A program made the position numbers and the translations under genes. Positions 1 through 11,662 of a stretch of 64,000 nucleotides of DNA are shown here, in pieces (the stretch's first letter is position 1; the number at the start of each line of letters is the position of its first letter). The notes beneath the pieces are model-generated. The model was not told where the DNA came from. It did no database searches and saw only the letters and a list, made by a program, of their open reading frames with translations. This DNA is from Saccharomycopsis crataegensis (lineage: Eukaryota; Ascomycota; Saccharomycetes; Ascoideales; Saccharomycopsidaceae). The stretch spans positions 3,224,001-3,288,000 of the forward strand of contig NW_027043829.1 in assembly GCF_037102585.1 (NCBI RefSeq). The letters run 5' to 3'.

Positions 1-466
1 ATTCGGTCTCTTTATACCAGTTACCAAGAATAAGATGGGTACCACTGAATGTAGACGATTCAAAAATAGCTTGGAAGAATCTGATGACACAAAGTTGACG
101 GTAACTGGTGACCTTGTACATACCAAGGACGAGTAAACCCCAGGCAATCATACAGAAACACATCCAGTACCGAGGCTTAAGCTTCAAAAGGGCAATGTTA
201 TTTGGGAGCATCCCGATGGTGTAACCGACAGTGAAACAGGTGTTGACGATATTATAATCGTCACCCTTCATTCCGACGGCCTCGGCCATACCAGAGACAT
301 AAGCGTTGGCAAAGTTGGTTCTATCAAGGTAGTTGGACCAGTAGCAAAGACAAGTGAAAGAAAGCACGAGAACATCGATCTTGAACAATAACTTGGCTTC
401 TTTTGGGTCAGATGGAGGTTTCCCCCACAAAGCGTCTCTCACAGCGTAGAATGGCTTGAGGATCAT
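1..466 (-). CDS. Dal5/allantoate-type MFS permease, 5' part only (partial)
   Basis: The reading frame starts at an ATG on the minus strand at 464-466 and runs off the left edge, giving about 155 residues. It begins MILKPFYAVRDALWGKPP. The next segment, around residues 34-50, holds the first membrane span and then SNYLDRTNFANAY, the signature of the anion:cation symporter branch of the major facilitator superfamily (yeast Dal5, Seo1, Fen2, Vht1). Further spans follow (TVGYTIGMLPNNI, WGLLVLGMY), and a RFFQAIFESSTFSG stretch fits the family. Dal5-type proteins import allantoate, ureidosuccinate, dipeptides or vitamins across the plasma membrane. The exact substrate cannot be read here. The gene is divergent from an amidase and shares with it a GATAA-rich promoter, which favours a nitrogen source. 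Confidence 0.85.
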   Translation of the reverse strand, partial: MILKPFYAVRDALWGKPPSDPKEAKLLFKIDVLVLSFTCLCYWSNYLDRTNFANAYVSGMAEAVGMKGDDYNIVNTCFTVGYTIGMLPNNIALLKLKPRYWMCFCMIAWGLLVLGMYKVTSYRQLCVIRFFQAIFESSTFSGTHLILGNWYKETE

Positions 467-498
467 GATGATGGTGTTATATATATATATGTAATGGT

Positions 499-750
499 GA
501 TAATGATAATATTTCAAATGGGAGATAAAAGACTGTGATGATCGGAGGGATGGTCGGGGGTATTTATAATGGACTTCATTGATAATGGTCAACGGTTATC
601 TGTTGTGATCTGTCAAAAAGATAAAGTTATGTAAGCGATAACCAGAGATAATAGATAACCAGAGATAATAGATAACGGAAGATAAAAGAGGTGATAAATG
701 ATAGCTCAACGCGGAAACCCAAGTCCTCGCAGCTTTTTTGGGGGTTTATC
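499..750. promoter_or_regulatory. Bidirectional promoter with clustered GATAA sites
   Basis: Between the permease and the amidase the motif GATAA or its complement TTATC occurs at 499, 505, 524, 581, 596 (TTATC), 620, 637, 647, 654, 664, 671, 681, 693 and 746 (TTATC), with two more at 1031 and 1038. Eight copies fall in the 78 bases 620-697, partly as a repeated unit of the form CCAGAGATAATAGATAA. In yeasts GATA factors (Gln3, Gat1, Dal80, Gzf3) bind such sites to apply nitrogen catabolite repression, and pairs of sites are typical of strongly regulated promoters. Factor binding is inferred from the motif alone. Confidence 0.8.
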
Positions 751-1175
751 TGGATAGTTAGGTCAAAACGAGGAACTGGGTGTTGTGTGATGGACGATGC
801 AACCCACACGATAGAACACTGGCGAACAGAGATGATTAATGTTTGTATATTATATGTATATTGTATTAAATTATATATTTATATATATTACAAGCAACAT
901 AATCAATCTCTCATCGTCTTATTTTTGTCCTACTTACCTCGAAGGATGAAAAAAAAAAAGAAAAAAAGAAAAGTCGGAAAAAAAAAAATCGTTGATCGTC
1001 GCGGGATCCCATATCCTCGGAGATTCTGCTGATAAAAGATAACGACACCCTATATCATTATATATAAGAAGATCTCTCCACGCAAATAAATTGGGTTTAC
1101 AAGATGTAATTTACTGTTTATATATATTCATCCATCGACAAATATTCAACACACACAACAACAACCACCACCACC

Positions 1176-2804
1176 ATGTCATATAAAGAGATCTCTGCCA
1201 AAAAGAGAGCCGAAAGAGATACCCATTTGATCTCCGAATGGTTGATCCCTGAAGATAAATTGCCAAAAGAAAACGACGTTCTCGAATTCCCAGTGAAAAG
1301 CGGTTACTTGTCCGCTCTGGAAATCGAAATCACCGAGAGCGATGCCCCAACCATTTTTGAAAACATCAAAAGCCATAAATGGTCATCTTACGACGTCACC
1401 AAAGCTTTCTGCCACAGATCCCAAATCGCCCACCAATTGACTAACTGTCTTTCGGAAATCTTCTACGCCGAAGGGTTGCAGCAAGCTAAAGCTCTTGATG
1501 AGTATTACGCTACTACTGGCAAATTGAAAGGTCGCTTCCACGGGGTGCCAATCTCCTTGAAAGATAACATCAACGTCATTGGTCAAGCCTCGTCCATTGG
1601 TTACGTTGATTGGTGTTTCAAGCCAGAAGGCGGGTTCACCACCGATTCTGCCATTGCTGAATTGCTTAGAAAAGAAGGGGCGGTGTTTTATTGTAAAACC
1701 AACGTTCCAGTGGCCATGATGATGCCAGAATCCACCAACCACGTTTACGGAACCACCACCAACCCTCTTAATCGTTTGCTCAGTGCCGGTGGTTCTTCGG
1801 GTGGGGCTGCTGCCCACGCTGCTTTGAAAGGGTCTATCATTGATATCGGTTCGGATATTGGTGGGTCGATCCGTATTCCAGCGTCTTTCAACTCGCTTTA
1901 TGCCTTGAGACCAACTTCTGGAAGATACCCAACTTACGGCACCAGATCGGGGTTGCCAGGGCTTGAATCGGTCAACTCGGTTAATGGACCATTGTGTACC
2001 AGCTTGGCGTCGATGGAATGGTACTTGTCGAATTTGGTCGATGCTGATCCATCCACCGTTGATCCAAAAGTCTGTTACAGCCCATGGAAGAAAGTGACAT
2101 TGCCAGAAAAGTTGACGTTTGCTATTCTTAAAGACGACGGCCACGTTAAACCAACACCGCCAATCCAAAGAGGGATCGACATGGTGCAAAAGCTTGTGGA
2201 AGAAGCCGGCCATGAAGTGATCGAATGGGATCCATCAGAACACGTCGCCCTTGCCCAAACTATCACCAAGTTCTTCCTTGCCGATGGTGGTAAACACGTT
2301 CTTGAAGTTACAGAAGCCACCGGAGAACCTCTTTTCCCATCGATGGCTATGTACGGTTCTGCCCCAAGCATGCTGGTTTCCGAGCTCTGGGACTTGCACG
2401 CCGAAAGAAGCGGGAATTGCAAGAAGTTATTGCAAAGATGGATGGACACCCAATTGCGTACCAAGGACGGTAAAGTGATCGACGCGATCTTGTTGCCAGC
2501 CTCCCCACACCCAGGGTGTCCACACGGTAAGTTTGGTGGTTGGGTCGGGTACACTTCGGTGTTCAACGCCACAGACTACAGTGTTGGGGTGATGCCGGTG
2601 CTGAGATGTGATAAGGCGGTGGATTTGGCCGAAAAGGATTACGTTCCTCGTAATGCTATCGATAAAGAGATCTACGAGAGTTACGATCCAGAAGTGTCGC
2701 ATGGAGGAAGTGTGAGTATCCAAGTTGCTTGTAGAAAGAACGAGGATGAAAAGGTGGTGGAATTGATCAAGAGATTGTCGAAGTTGGTGAAATATAGTGG
2801 TTAG
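1176..2804 (+). CDS. Amidase-signature hydrolase, acetamidase type
   Basis: This 542-residue protein belongs to the amidase signature family, near fungal acetamidases (AmdS) and yeast Amd2. These hydrolyse small carboxamides to a carboxylate and ammonia. The Ser-cisSer-Lys triad is visible: Lys129 in FHGVPISLKD, Ser207 in the GGSSGG loop (205-210), and nucleophile Ser231 in DIGGSIRIP. The spacing of 24 residues between the two serines equals that in FAAH. The start is an ATG after a CCACC context and no nearer ATG competes. Three CTG codons (in SALEIEI, SMLVSELW and MPVLRC) sit where related amidases tend to have polar residues, which fits Ser decoding. The gene is divergent from a Dal5-type permease across a GATAA-rich promoter, so a nitrogen-scavenging role is likely. 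The substrate is not known. Confidence 0.92.
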   Translation: MSYKEISAKKRAERDTHLISEWLIPEDKLPKENDVLEFPVKSGYLSALEIEITESDAPTIFENIKSHKWSSYDVTKAFCHRSQIAHQLTNCLSEIFYAEGLQQAKALDEYYATTGKLKGRFHGVPISLKDNINVIGQASSIGYVDWCFKPEGGFTTDSAIAELLRKEGAVFYCKTNVPVAMMMPESTNHVYGTTTNPLNRLLSAGGSSGGAAAHAALKGSIIDIGSDIGGSIRIPASFNSLYALRPTSGRYPTYGTRSGLPGLESVNSVNGPLCTSLASMEWYLSNLVDADPSTVDPKVCYSPWKKVTLPEKLTFAILKDDGHVKPTPPIQRGIDMVQKLVEEAGHEVIEWDPSEHVALAQTITKFFLADGGKHVLEVTEATGEPLFPSMAMYGSAPSMLVSELWDLHAERSGNCKKLLQRWMDTQLRTKDGKVIDAILLPASPHPGCPHGKFGGWVGYTSVFNATDYSVGVMPVLRCDKAVDLAEKDYVPRNAIDKEIYESYDPEVSHGGSVSIQVACRKNEDEKVVELIKRLSKLVKYSG

Positions 2805-3158
2805 GTCATTCCCAATGTGGACATTTTGCAGATCTCATAATAATAATAATAATAATAATAATTAATATACGGCATGTTTTTAGATTTGAGTCATGAGTCG
2901 TAGAGAGAAGTGAGAGAATGGCCAATGTTGTATAATATCATAATATAATATCATAATAAAGTATAATACAACACAATATAATAAAATATATAATGAAACA
3001 TAATAAAACACAACACAATAAAATAAAATATATATAATGAAACATAATAAAATACAATATAATATAATAAAGAAGAACCAGAAATGGGAAATTCCGTTGG
3101 CTGACAACCACCGTGGAATGCCAAAGTTCATCATCCATCACGCTAAAAAAAAAAAAAA
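2805..3158. other. AT-rich intergenic segment, no gene
   Basis: The stretch holds an ATA/AAT run near 2838-2862 and a longer array of AAACATAATAAAA-like and ATAATATAATA-like words at 2935-3070. No coding potential was seen. It probably contains the amidase 3' end and the HOL1 promoter. Confidence 0.5.
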
Positions 3159-3173
3159 ATGGCGCCGTCCTAA
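3159..3173 (+). promoter_or_regulatory. Upstream ORF Met-Ala-Pro-Ser-stop in the HOL1 leader
   Basis: The sequence ATGGCGCCGTCCTAA encodes M-A-P-S followed by a stop, 638 bases before the HOL1 start codon. In S. cerevisiae, translation of HOL1 (the high-affinity polyamine transporter) is repressed by polyamines through a short uORF, MLLLPS-stop. Its final Pro-Ser before the stop impairs termination when polyamines are abundant and eIF5A is limiting. This uORF has the same Pro-Ser-stop end. It is the only ATG between 3118 and the main start. The ATG lies in a run of A residues, a favourable yeast context. Presence in the mRNA is inferred. Confidence 0.72.
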
Positions 3174-3810
3174 AAAATTTTTTTTTCTGCTTATCTTTTT
3201 ATATCCGTGGTAATCCCGTAAAATATCTGATAATACTACCTTTGTATCTCATATTATTATTATCATATTGTTTGATACTATATCATACTACTATCACTAT
3301 CTCCATTAGCATAGACAAATATCTTGTTGTTTACTGCATCGATTCTCGTTAATCATCAATCACAGAAGTCTTCCATTGCTAGCTATCTCTGGGGTTCTAA
3401 AGGAAACACCCTTTTATCAATTTCCGAAATACCTCCCACTCCAAAATTTCTTCGTTAGCTCTCTTCAAACACTCCAACTTGAGAAGTTCCATCAACTTCT
3501 TCTACTTCAACGTCCCAGAAAGTAAGGTTCCCTAACATCCCTTACTCCCTCCCCCCAAGTCATAGCATAACCAACTTTTTGTTTTCTTTTATCTTTCCTC
3601 TATCTTCTTTTGTTCTTTTTATTGTTAGAAACAAAAAGTGCCACTGTCTAATCTCTTCTCTTCCAACCTTCTGGCGCTTTTTTTTCATTTACAGTTGTTG
3701 ATAGCTTACTACTGTGAATTTTTTTTTCTATCTGTTGTACAATTAATTACTTAGATTACACTTGAAAACCAATCCCCAACCAGAAACTCTCACCATCACT
3801 AATTTAAGCC
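3174..3810 (+). other. ATG-free, pyrimidine-rich HOL1 5' leader (inferred)
   Basis: No ATG occurs in the 637 bases between the uORF stop and the HOL1 start, which is rare for AT-rich DNA by chance. The second half is rich in C and T tracts. This suggests a long transcribed leader kept free of start codons so that ribosomes leaving the uORF can reach the main ORF. A 5'-UTR intron (a GTAAGG at 3522, a TTTACAG ending near 3693) is possible but has no good branch point. Confidence 0.5.
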
Positions 3811-5511
3811 ATGGCCACTTCAAGATACGACGACGATTTCATTCCTGGTACCGTCAACATCCTTGCCAATGACTCGGACAACGAGTCCAAGAACTTTTCC
3901 GAAGGCACCAAACTCAAGACCAAAAATGGTATTATTTTGATGCCCCAACCTTCAGACTCCCCAAACGATCCTCTTAACTGGTCAATTTGGCGTAAATACT
4001 CGCACTTTGCCGTGGTGATCTTCATCACCGCCTTCACTGCCGCGTCGTCTAATGACGCCGGGGCCACCCAAGACTCGTTGAACGAGATTTATGGTATCTC
4101 GTACGATAAGATGAATACCGGGGCCGGGGTGTTGTTCGCCTCGATCAGTGTCACGTCGTTGGTGTTGGCTCCTACCACCTCCATTTGGGGTAGAAAAATA
4201 TCGTACTTGATATGTACCATCATGGGGTTGATTGGCTCGATCTGGTTTGGGTATTCCAAGACCACTAGCGACACGATTTGGTCACAATTGTTTGTCGGGG
4301 CCAGCGAGGCATGTGCTGAAGCCCAAGTTCAATTGTCGATCTCCGATATTTTCTTCCAGCATCAATTGGGTTCTAGGTTAACTTTATATATCTTGGCCAC
4401 TTCCGTGGGGACATATTTGGGCCCATTAATTGCCGGGTTCATTTCTGCGGTCAGTGATTATTCTTTCCGGTGGGTCGGCTGGACCGCGGCGATCATTTAC
4501 GGAGTGTTGATTGTGATTCTCGTATTTGGGTTCGAGGAAACTTATTTTGATCGGGCAAAGTTCTTGGGAACCATTTCCAACAACAACACCGCTGCGAACT
4601 CTCCAAAAGTTAACGAATACGACGAGAAAAAAAAAGAAGACAACGATGCAACTGTCAATGCCACATTGACCACCTATTTGACCAATGAATCGGACAATGG
4701 CGCCGCAGTGATCGATGCCGGGCTCAATGATCCTCCTAAACTGTATTGGCAAACCATGCAAATGATCACTTTTGCCAGTAATGTCAAAGGTACCGGGATT
4801 GCCCAATACTTCAAACAATTGAAAATGATTTTCAGAGTGTTTTTGTTTCCTCCAGTGATCTTATCTGGTCTTATGTGGGGTGCTCAAGATGCGTTCCTCA
4901 CCTTTTATTTGACCACCGAGGATGATCTATATTACGACGCTCCGTACAATTATTCTGATGCCGGGGTGGCCATCATGAACATCCCTTGTTTGATTGGGGC
5001 CGCTATTGGGTGTTACTATGCCGGGTCGCTTTCTGATTGGTTTGTCCTTCAACTTGCTAAACGTAACAACGGGATTCTCGAAGCAGAGTTCCGTCTTTGG
5101 TTCATTTTCCTTGCGGCAATCATTTCTCCATTAGGATTGTTGATCTTTGGCATTGGTACTGGTAAAGGCTGGTCGTGGCATTCGACCTACGTGGGGCTTG
5201 GATTCATTGGATTTGGTTGGGGTTGTGCGGGAGATATTTCCATGAGTTATTTGATGGACGCATACCCGGAGATGGTGATCGAAGGGATGGTGGGTGTGTC
5301 AATGATCAACAACCTTATTGGGTGTATCTTCACATTTGCTTGTTCTCCATGGATCAGCTCCATTGGCACCACCAAGACCTACATCGTTCTTGCGGTACTT
5401 GATTTTGTGATCATGATGCTCTGTTTGCCAATGATTGTTTATGGCAAACGGTGTAGAGCATGGACCAAGGATTGGTATTTGGAATTTCTCCGTCTCAGAG
5501 ATGAGATTTGA
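3811..5511 (+). CDS. HOL1: Hol1-type polyamine/cation MFS transporter
   Basis: This 566-residue, 12-span MFS protein closely follows yeast Hol1 (586 residues). Matching blocks include PQPSDSPNDPLNWS before span 1, TAASSNDAGATQDSLNEIYG, then GASEACAEAQVQLS, DIFFQHQLGS, RWVGWTAAI, EETYFDR, TFYLTTEDDLYY and GILEAEFRLWF. A cytosolic loop of roughly 90 charged residues separates the two six-span halves, as in Hol1. Hol1 imports polyamines, and in mutant form histidinol and Na+, at the plasma membrane. The upstream region carries a Met-Ala-Pro-Ser-stop uORF, so polyamine-controlled translation is likely. The downstream gene is on the same strand after 216 bases. Confidence 0.93.
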   Translation: MATSRYDDDFIPGTVNILANDSDNESKNFSEGTKLKTKNGIILMPQPSDSPNDPLNWSIWRKYSHFAVVIFITAFTAASSNDAGATQDSLNEIYGISYDKMNTGAGVLFASISVTSLVLAPTTSIWGRKISYLICTIMGLIGSIWFGYSKTTSDTIWSQLFVGASEACAEAQVQLSISDIFFQHQLGSRLTLYILATSVGTYLGPLIAGFISAVSDYSFRWVGWTAAIIYGVLIVILVFGFEETYFDRAKFLGTISNNNTAANSPKVNEYDEKKKEDNDATVNATLTTYLTNESDNGAAVIDAGLNDPPKLYWQTMQMITFASNVKGTGIAQYFKQLKMIFRVFLFPPVILSGLMWGAQDAFLTFYLTTEDDLYYDAPYNYSDAGVAIMNIPCLIGAAIGCYYAGSLSDWFVLQLAKRNNGILEAEFRLWFIFLAAIISPLGLLIFGIGTGKGWSWHSTYVGLGFIGFGWGCAGDISMSYLMDAYPEMVIEGMVGVSMINNLIGCIFTFACSPWISSIGTTKTYIVLAVLDFVIMMLCLPMIVYGKRCRAWTKDWYLEFLRLRDEI

Positions 5512-5727
5512 ATAATATATATATACTATGACTATCAAATGTCATTATTATTACTTATTATTGTAAGCCATTTATTATATGTAATGTTGTAGAATGAACT
5601 ACTAGGCGCACGGCAAGGCCCATTAAATAAAGAAGAAAAAAAAGATGAGATGATCAGGTATGTCACAATATATATATATCTATATATGCTGATGTATAGA
5701 CAGAGGAAATATAACAAAACAATTATA

Positions 5728-7248
<1,521 letters not shown>

Positions 7249-7466
7249 TTATATTTATTATATTAAGGACTATATATGTATTGTATTAATGATTATATAT
7301 GTGCTACATTGATGATTATGTATTTATGATTATAAGTAGAGCGAGTACACCACCACTACGGGTCTTTGAGCGAAAATTTTGAAAAAAAAAAAAAAAAAAA
7401 AATAAGCACTGATGAGCTTTTCATTCAAACAATATCAATTATAAGTTCAAGATATATATATAACCA

Positions 7467-10400
7467 ATGTTGCGGCAATCCCTTCGATTTAAGCGAGCCG
7501 TAAGGCATGCCTCGCATCTCCCCAACACCGCTAACCGAAGCAACACAATCAATTTCAAGACTCTTCCCACCGCTACCACCACAAGACCCCCGCTCAGAAA
7601 AGAGAAACCCACCATCAACGAAGTAGGAATCCAGTATCTTTCGCGGCATTTGAAACATCAAATATACCCTTCTGACACTAATACCAAAACTTCAAAACCT
7701 TTGTCAGTGTACGACAAGATCAAAATCAACTTATCCCAGCAATACTTGGACAAATTCAACCTTCTAAATAAGAAAACCAACATAACCGACCCCATCACTT
7801 TAGACCTCCCGAAACTTCATGGGAAAACATTGAATGAACATTTCATACGACTAGCCCTTAATGATGTCTCGCCATATTTAAACTTTGCGGGAATGCTCTC
7901 ATCGATTGACTTGCCTGCCAGACCAAAAAATTGGCTATTGAAACCTGGATGGTACCGTTACGACCCCAATTCGCCAGAACCGGTCAAAGTCGACTACCCA
8001 TTGGAAGATGCGTTGGTATTTGACGTGGAAACAATGTATAAAGTTAGTCCGTATCCAGTACTTGCTACCTGTGCATCCCCAGTGGCCTGGTACGGCTGGG
8101 TATCACCGTATCTCACCGGTGATGACCCCCATGATAATCATCTTATCCCCATGAACACGATCGACAGAGTGAGGTTGATAATTGGTCACAACGTTGCTTA
8201 CGACAGAGCGAGAATCAAAGAGGAGTATAGTTTTAAGAAAACTGAGGCTTTCTACTTGGATACCCTATCATTGCACGCCGCGGTCACCGGGATTTGCTCA
8301 CGCCAGCGGCCAGTATGGCTGAAATACAAAGAGAATTCCCGGATCGAAAAGGGAATGACCAAAGAGATTGGCAAGTTGTTGGACGAGAAAAACTTCATCG
8401 ATCATCTTGTCAATGATCAATTATCAATGTTGGGGAATGAGAAGTTGTTGGAGAAATACGATAGCGATTATGAATTACTGGATAACCCTTGGGCATCATT
8501 GACCAGTACCAATTCATTGGCCGACGTTGCAAAATTACATTGTGGGATCACCATGAGTAAAGTTGATCGTGACTATTTCAAGACGGAGGATAAACAAGAG
8601 ATTATTGATAATTTCCAGAAATTGATGAATTATTGTGCCACTGATGTGGCGACCACCCAAGAAGTTTTCAAAGCGGTATACCCATTATTCACTAAGCTTT
8701 GCCCTCATCCAGTATCCTTTAGCTCTTTAAGACACATAAACACGGTTTTTTTGCCCACCACTTACAAAACGTGGGAAAATTATATTCACAGTGCCGAATC
8801 ATTATATCAAAATAATAAGGTCCAAATCGAACAGGATTTAGCGGTTTTAGCGTTGAAACTCGTGGAGAAATTTAAACAGTCCCCAGAAGAAGTATTAAAT
8901 GATCCATGGTATTCTCAATTGAATTGGGAAATCAAACCAATCAAGATGACCAAGTCAGGGGTGCCTTTCAAACGTCAAAAATTGCCAGGATTCCCAGAAT
9001 GGTACAAGAGTCTTTTCCCCAGCGCCACCGGACCAATAAAGTTAACGATCCGTACCAGACTCGTGCCAATCTTGTTGAAGTTGAAATGGGAAGGATTACC
9101 CTTGATGTGGACCGAGACTAAAGGATGGTGTTTTAGAGTGGAATCAAACAAATTCACTTTGATAAATGAGTTGACAAGGAAAAACTACACGAGAATCGAC
9201 GATTTCACCGAAGACCCAAATTTCGAAGCGTTAACCAAGGACTACCAATATGTATACTTCAAGATCCCTCATCCTAATGGACCAAGTAATCGAACCACCA
9301 GTTTGACCTCCAAGAGTTTTTTGAAACATTACGAAAAGCAAGTGTTGACCTCGGAGTACGAAATTGCCCAAAAAGTTTTGGAATTGAACGCCTCTGCCAG
9401 TTATTGGATCTCCTCCAGAGAAAGAATCATGAGTCAGTTTGTGGTGTATGATGAAGGTAGTACTAGAGAATCACTGCCAGATTTCAATTTACCAATGTTG
9501 TCCAAAGGAGAAGGTGACGATCCTATTGGGATTATCATTCCACAAATTTTGCCAATGGGGACGATTACAAGAAGAGCGGTAGAAAAAACTTGGTTGACGG
9601 CATCTAATGTGAAAAAGAACCGGATTGGGTCTGAGTTGAAAACGAAAATCCAGGCGCCTGCTGGATACTCTTTTGTCGGGGCCGATGTTGATAGTGAAGA
9701 ACTTTGGATTGCCAGTTTGTTAAGTGACTCGGTATTCAAAATCCATGGGGGTAGTGCCATTGGATGGATGACGTTGGAAGGTAACAAGTTGGAAAAAACC
9801 GATTTACATTCAAAAACCGCGGAAATCTTGGGGATTTCTAGAAATGAGGCCAAGATTTTCAATTATAGTAGAATTTACGGAGCAGGTTTAAAACATACCT
9901 CGACGTTATTGAAGCAATTCAACCCTAGCTTGAATGAAAAACAAGTGATAACCATTTGCAACAATTTATTCGATAGCACTAAGGGAAAGACTTATAGATT
10001 AAGCCCAAAAGAAAAGAAAACCTTAACAAAATACGGTATCAATTTAAGCAAGATTTGGTACGGGGGTTCCGAATCGGTGTTGTTCAATCGGTTGGAAAAT
10101 TTAGCAGAAACCAAAACCCCTAAGACCCCCGTGTTGAAAGCAGGGATCACTGAGGCGTTGAAAAAAGAGAACTTAAATGCAAACAGTTTTTTACCATCGC
10201 GAATCAATTGGGCCATCCAGTCTTCCGGGGTTGACTATCTCCATTTATTGATCACCTCGATGGAGTATTTGATTAAACGGTACGCGGTCGAGGCGCGGTT
10301 GTGTATTACGGTACACGATGAAATCCGATACATGGTGAAGGACGAAGACAAGTACAAGGCGGCATTATTGTTGCAGATCGCCAATGTTTGGACAAGAGGA

Positions 10401-10832
10401 ATCTTTTGTGAGCAATTGGGGATCAGTGACATTCCCCAGTCGTGCGCGTTTTTCTCCCAGGTGGATATCGACAAGATTTTGAGAAAAGAGGTGGATACTC
10501 CGTGTGAGACCCCTTCGAACCAAGGAGTGGTGGTCCCTGACGGGGAGACTTTGGATATCAATGGACTTCTTGCAAAGTTGGGACAGGATCCAAATACTAA
10601 AAAAGTTGATTGGTTGGACGAAGGGTCGACCATCAATTTGAATAAATTCAAAGTGGATAAAGTATTGGAGAAATTAAAGGATACTCTGGTTAGCGTTTCC
10701 GGAAATAGCAGTGGTAATTTGTTGAGTAATGAGCAAGAGAAGATGTTTATCAATTTACAAATTGAACAGGATACCAGTAAAGTGAAAACATATATGAGAA
10801 AGTTGACGGCACCACAAATCCAGCGTCGGTAG
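7467..10832 (+). CDS. MIP1: Mitochondrial DNA polymerase gamma
   Basis: This family-A DNA polymerase has 1121 residues (S. cerevisiae Mip1 has about 1254) and replicates mitochondrial DNA. It opens with a basic presequence (MLRQSLRFKRAVRHASHL). The 3'-5' proofreading exonuclease motifs are Exo I D186-V-E-T, Exo II G240-HNVAYD and Exo III Y389-CATD. The polymerase motifs are A (GADVDSEELW, Asp740), B (K796 and Y800 in RNEAKIFNYSRIYGAG) and C (V949-HDE). All catalytic acidic residues are present, so the enzyme looks active. A C-terminal extension of about 140 residues after motif C resembles the fungal-specific extension of Mip1. A poly-T run follows the stop at once. Confidence 0.97.
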   Translation: MLRQSLRFKRAVRHASHLPNTANRSNTINFKTLPTATTTRPPLRKEKPTINEVGIQYLSRHLKHQIYPSDTNTKTSKPLSVYDKIKINLSQQYLDKFNLLNKKTNITDPITLDLPKLHGKTLNEHFIRLALNDVSPYLNFAGMLSSIDLPARPKNWLLKPGWYRYDPNSPEPVKVDYPLEDALVFDVETMYKVSPYPVLATCASPVAWYGWVSPYLTGDDPHDNHLIPMNTIDRVRLIIGHNVAYDRARIKEEYSFKKTEAFYLDTLSLHAAVTGICSRQRPVWLKYKENSRIEKGMTKEIGKLLDEKNFIDHLVNDQLSMLGNEKLLEKYDSDYELLDNPWASLTSTNSLADVAKLHCGITMSKVDRDYFKTEDKQEIIDNFQKLMNYCATDVATTQEVFKAVYPLFTKLCPHPVSFSSLRHINTVFLPTTYKTWENYIHSAESLYQNNKVQIEQDLAVLALKLVEKFKQSPEEVLNDPWYSQLNWEIKPIKMTKSGVPFKRQKLPGFPEWYKSLFPSATGPIKLTIRTRLVPILLKLKWEGLPLMWTETKGWCFRVESNKFTLINELTRKNYTRIDDFTEDPNFEALTKDYQYVYFKIPHPNGPSNRTTSLTSKSFLKHYEKQVLTSEYEIAQKVLELNASASYWISSRERIMSQFVVYDEGSTRESLPDFNLPMLSKGEGDDPIGIIIPQILPMGTITRRAVEKTWLTASNVKKNRIGSELKTKIQAPAGYSFVGADVDSEELWIASLLSDSVFKIHGGSAIGWMTLEGNKLEKTDLHSKTAEILGISRNEAKIFNYSRIYGAGLKHTSTLLKQFNPSLNEKQVITICNNLFDSTKGKTYRLSPKEKKTLTKYGINLSKIWYGGSESVLFNRLENLAETKTPKTPVLKAGITEALKKENLNANSFLPSRINWAIQSSGVDYLHLLITSMEYLIKRYAVEARLCITVHDEIRYMVKDEDKYKAALLLQIANVWTRGIFCEQLGISDIPQSCAFFSQVDIDKILRKEVDTPCETPSNQGVVVPDGETLDINGLLAKLGQDPNTKKVDWLDEGSTINLNKFKVDKVLEKLKDTLVSVSGNSSGNLLSNEQEKMFINLQIEQDTSKVKTYMRKLTAPQIQRR

Positions 10833-11662
10833 GGCTTTTTTTTTTTTTTTTTTTTTTGCAAGCTCATTGATCATGGAGGCTCATTGTCAATATTCTTCCT
10901 GTTTTGAACTGTCCTTTTTACAATTCAAGTTATTGTCTACAATTTTTTTTTTTTTTCAATTTTCATTCACTGTCTAGACTGCTTTCCAAGTTTAAATTAA
11001 CGACCCCTTCATTAATGCTTTTTTTTTTGTTTCTATTTTTATTTTTAAGGAATTCTTTGTGTGTTTTATTAGGTCATTTGGGTATTTTTTAATAAAATGT
11101 CTTTTTAGAGTATAACGATGGGTTGTAACAGTACCAGAAATGTTATTGATTTATTTGGTTGGTGGGTAAATCAAGCATCACAAGAATTTTTGAGATCTAC
11201 CTACTACTAATGCATTTTATCGATCTATCATATTATGAGGGTTACGGAGGGATTTTTTTGAACTGATAATATCGTCCAGGTCACGAAGGCTCTACAACTT
11301 TGGTTACGAATTTATAAAACGATTACTTGTACTGTCAATATGAAAGTCAAATTAAGGCTTGGCAACCAGCTGGTTTTCGTTTTTAATATATTGTACTCCA
11401 CCTTTACGCTTTTCTCAAACACCTTATATGGTTATAACTACTAGTTATCACAAAGTCACAATGTTCTTTGGTAATTTTCAAATAGCACGTCAGTATCAGA
11501 TTTGCATAAACCACCTATTAACCAATGGCAATTTACACCATTCTATGGTTTTAACATAAATGTTGTAATATTCTATTTACATGACCCTCATGGACTAGAA
11601 AAAGTTTCCATCAATGAGAAAACACATGTATGATTCGGGTTGTGCATCCCAAAACGTCCTGA
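10833..11662. other. Intergenic stretch with poly-T runs
   Basis: A run of about 22 T at 10835-10857 lies just after the MIP1 stop and further T runs occur at 10940-10956 and 11021-11028. They fit yeast 3' processing or terminator sequence. Short open frames here have no protein-like composition. No gene was seen. Confidence 0.5.

Noticed and set aside
691-1032. A 113-residue frame in the permease/amidase promoter
   Set aside because: It is Lys/Tyr-rich low-complexity translation of AT-rich DNA and A runs, and overlaps the GATAA cluster.
2880-3141. Ile/Leu/Tyr-rich minus-strand frames
   Set aside because: They translate an AT-rich repeat array between the amidase and HOL1; composition is that of a simple repeat.
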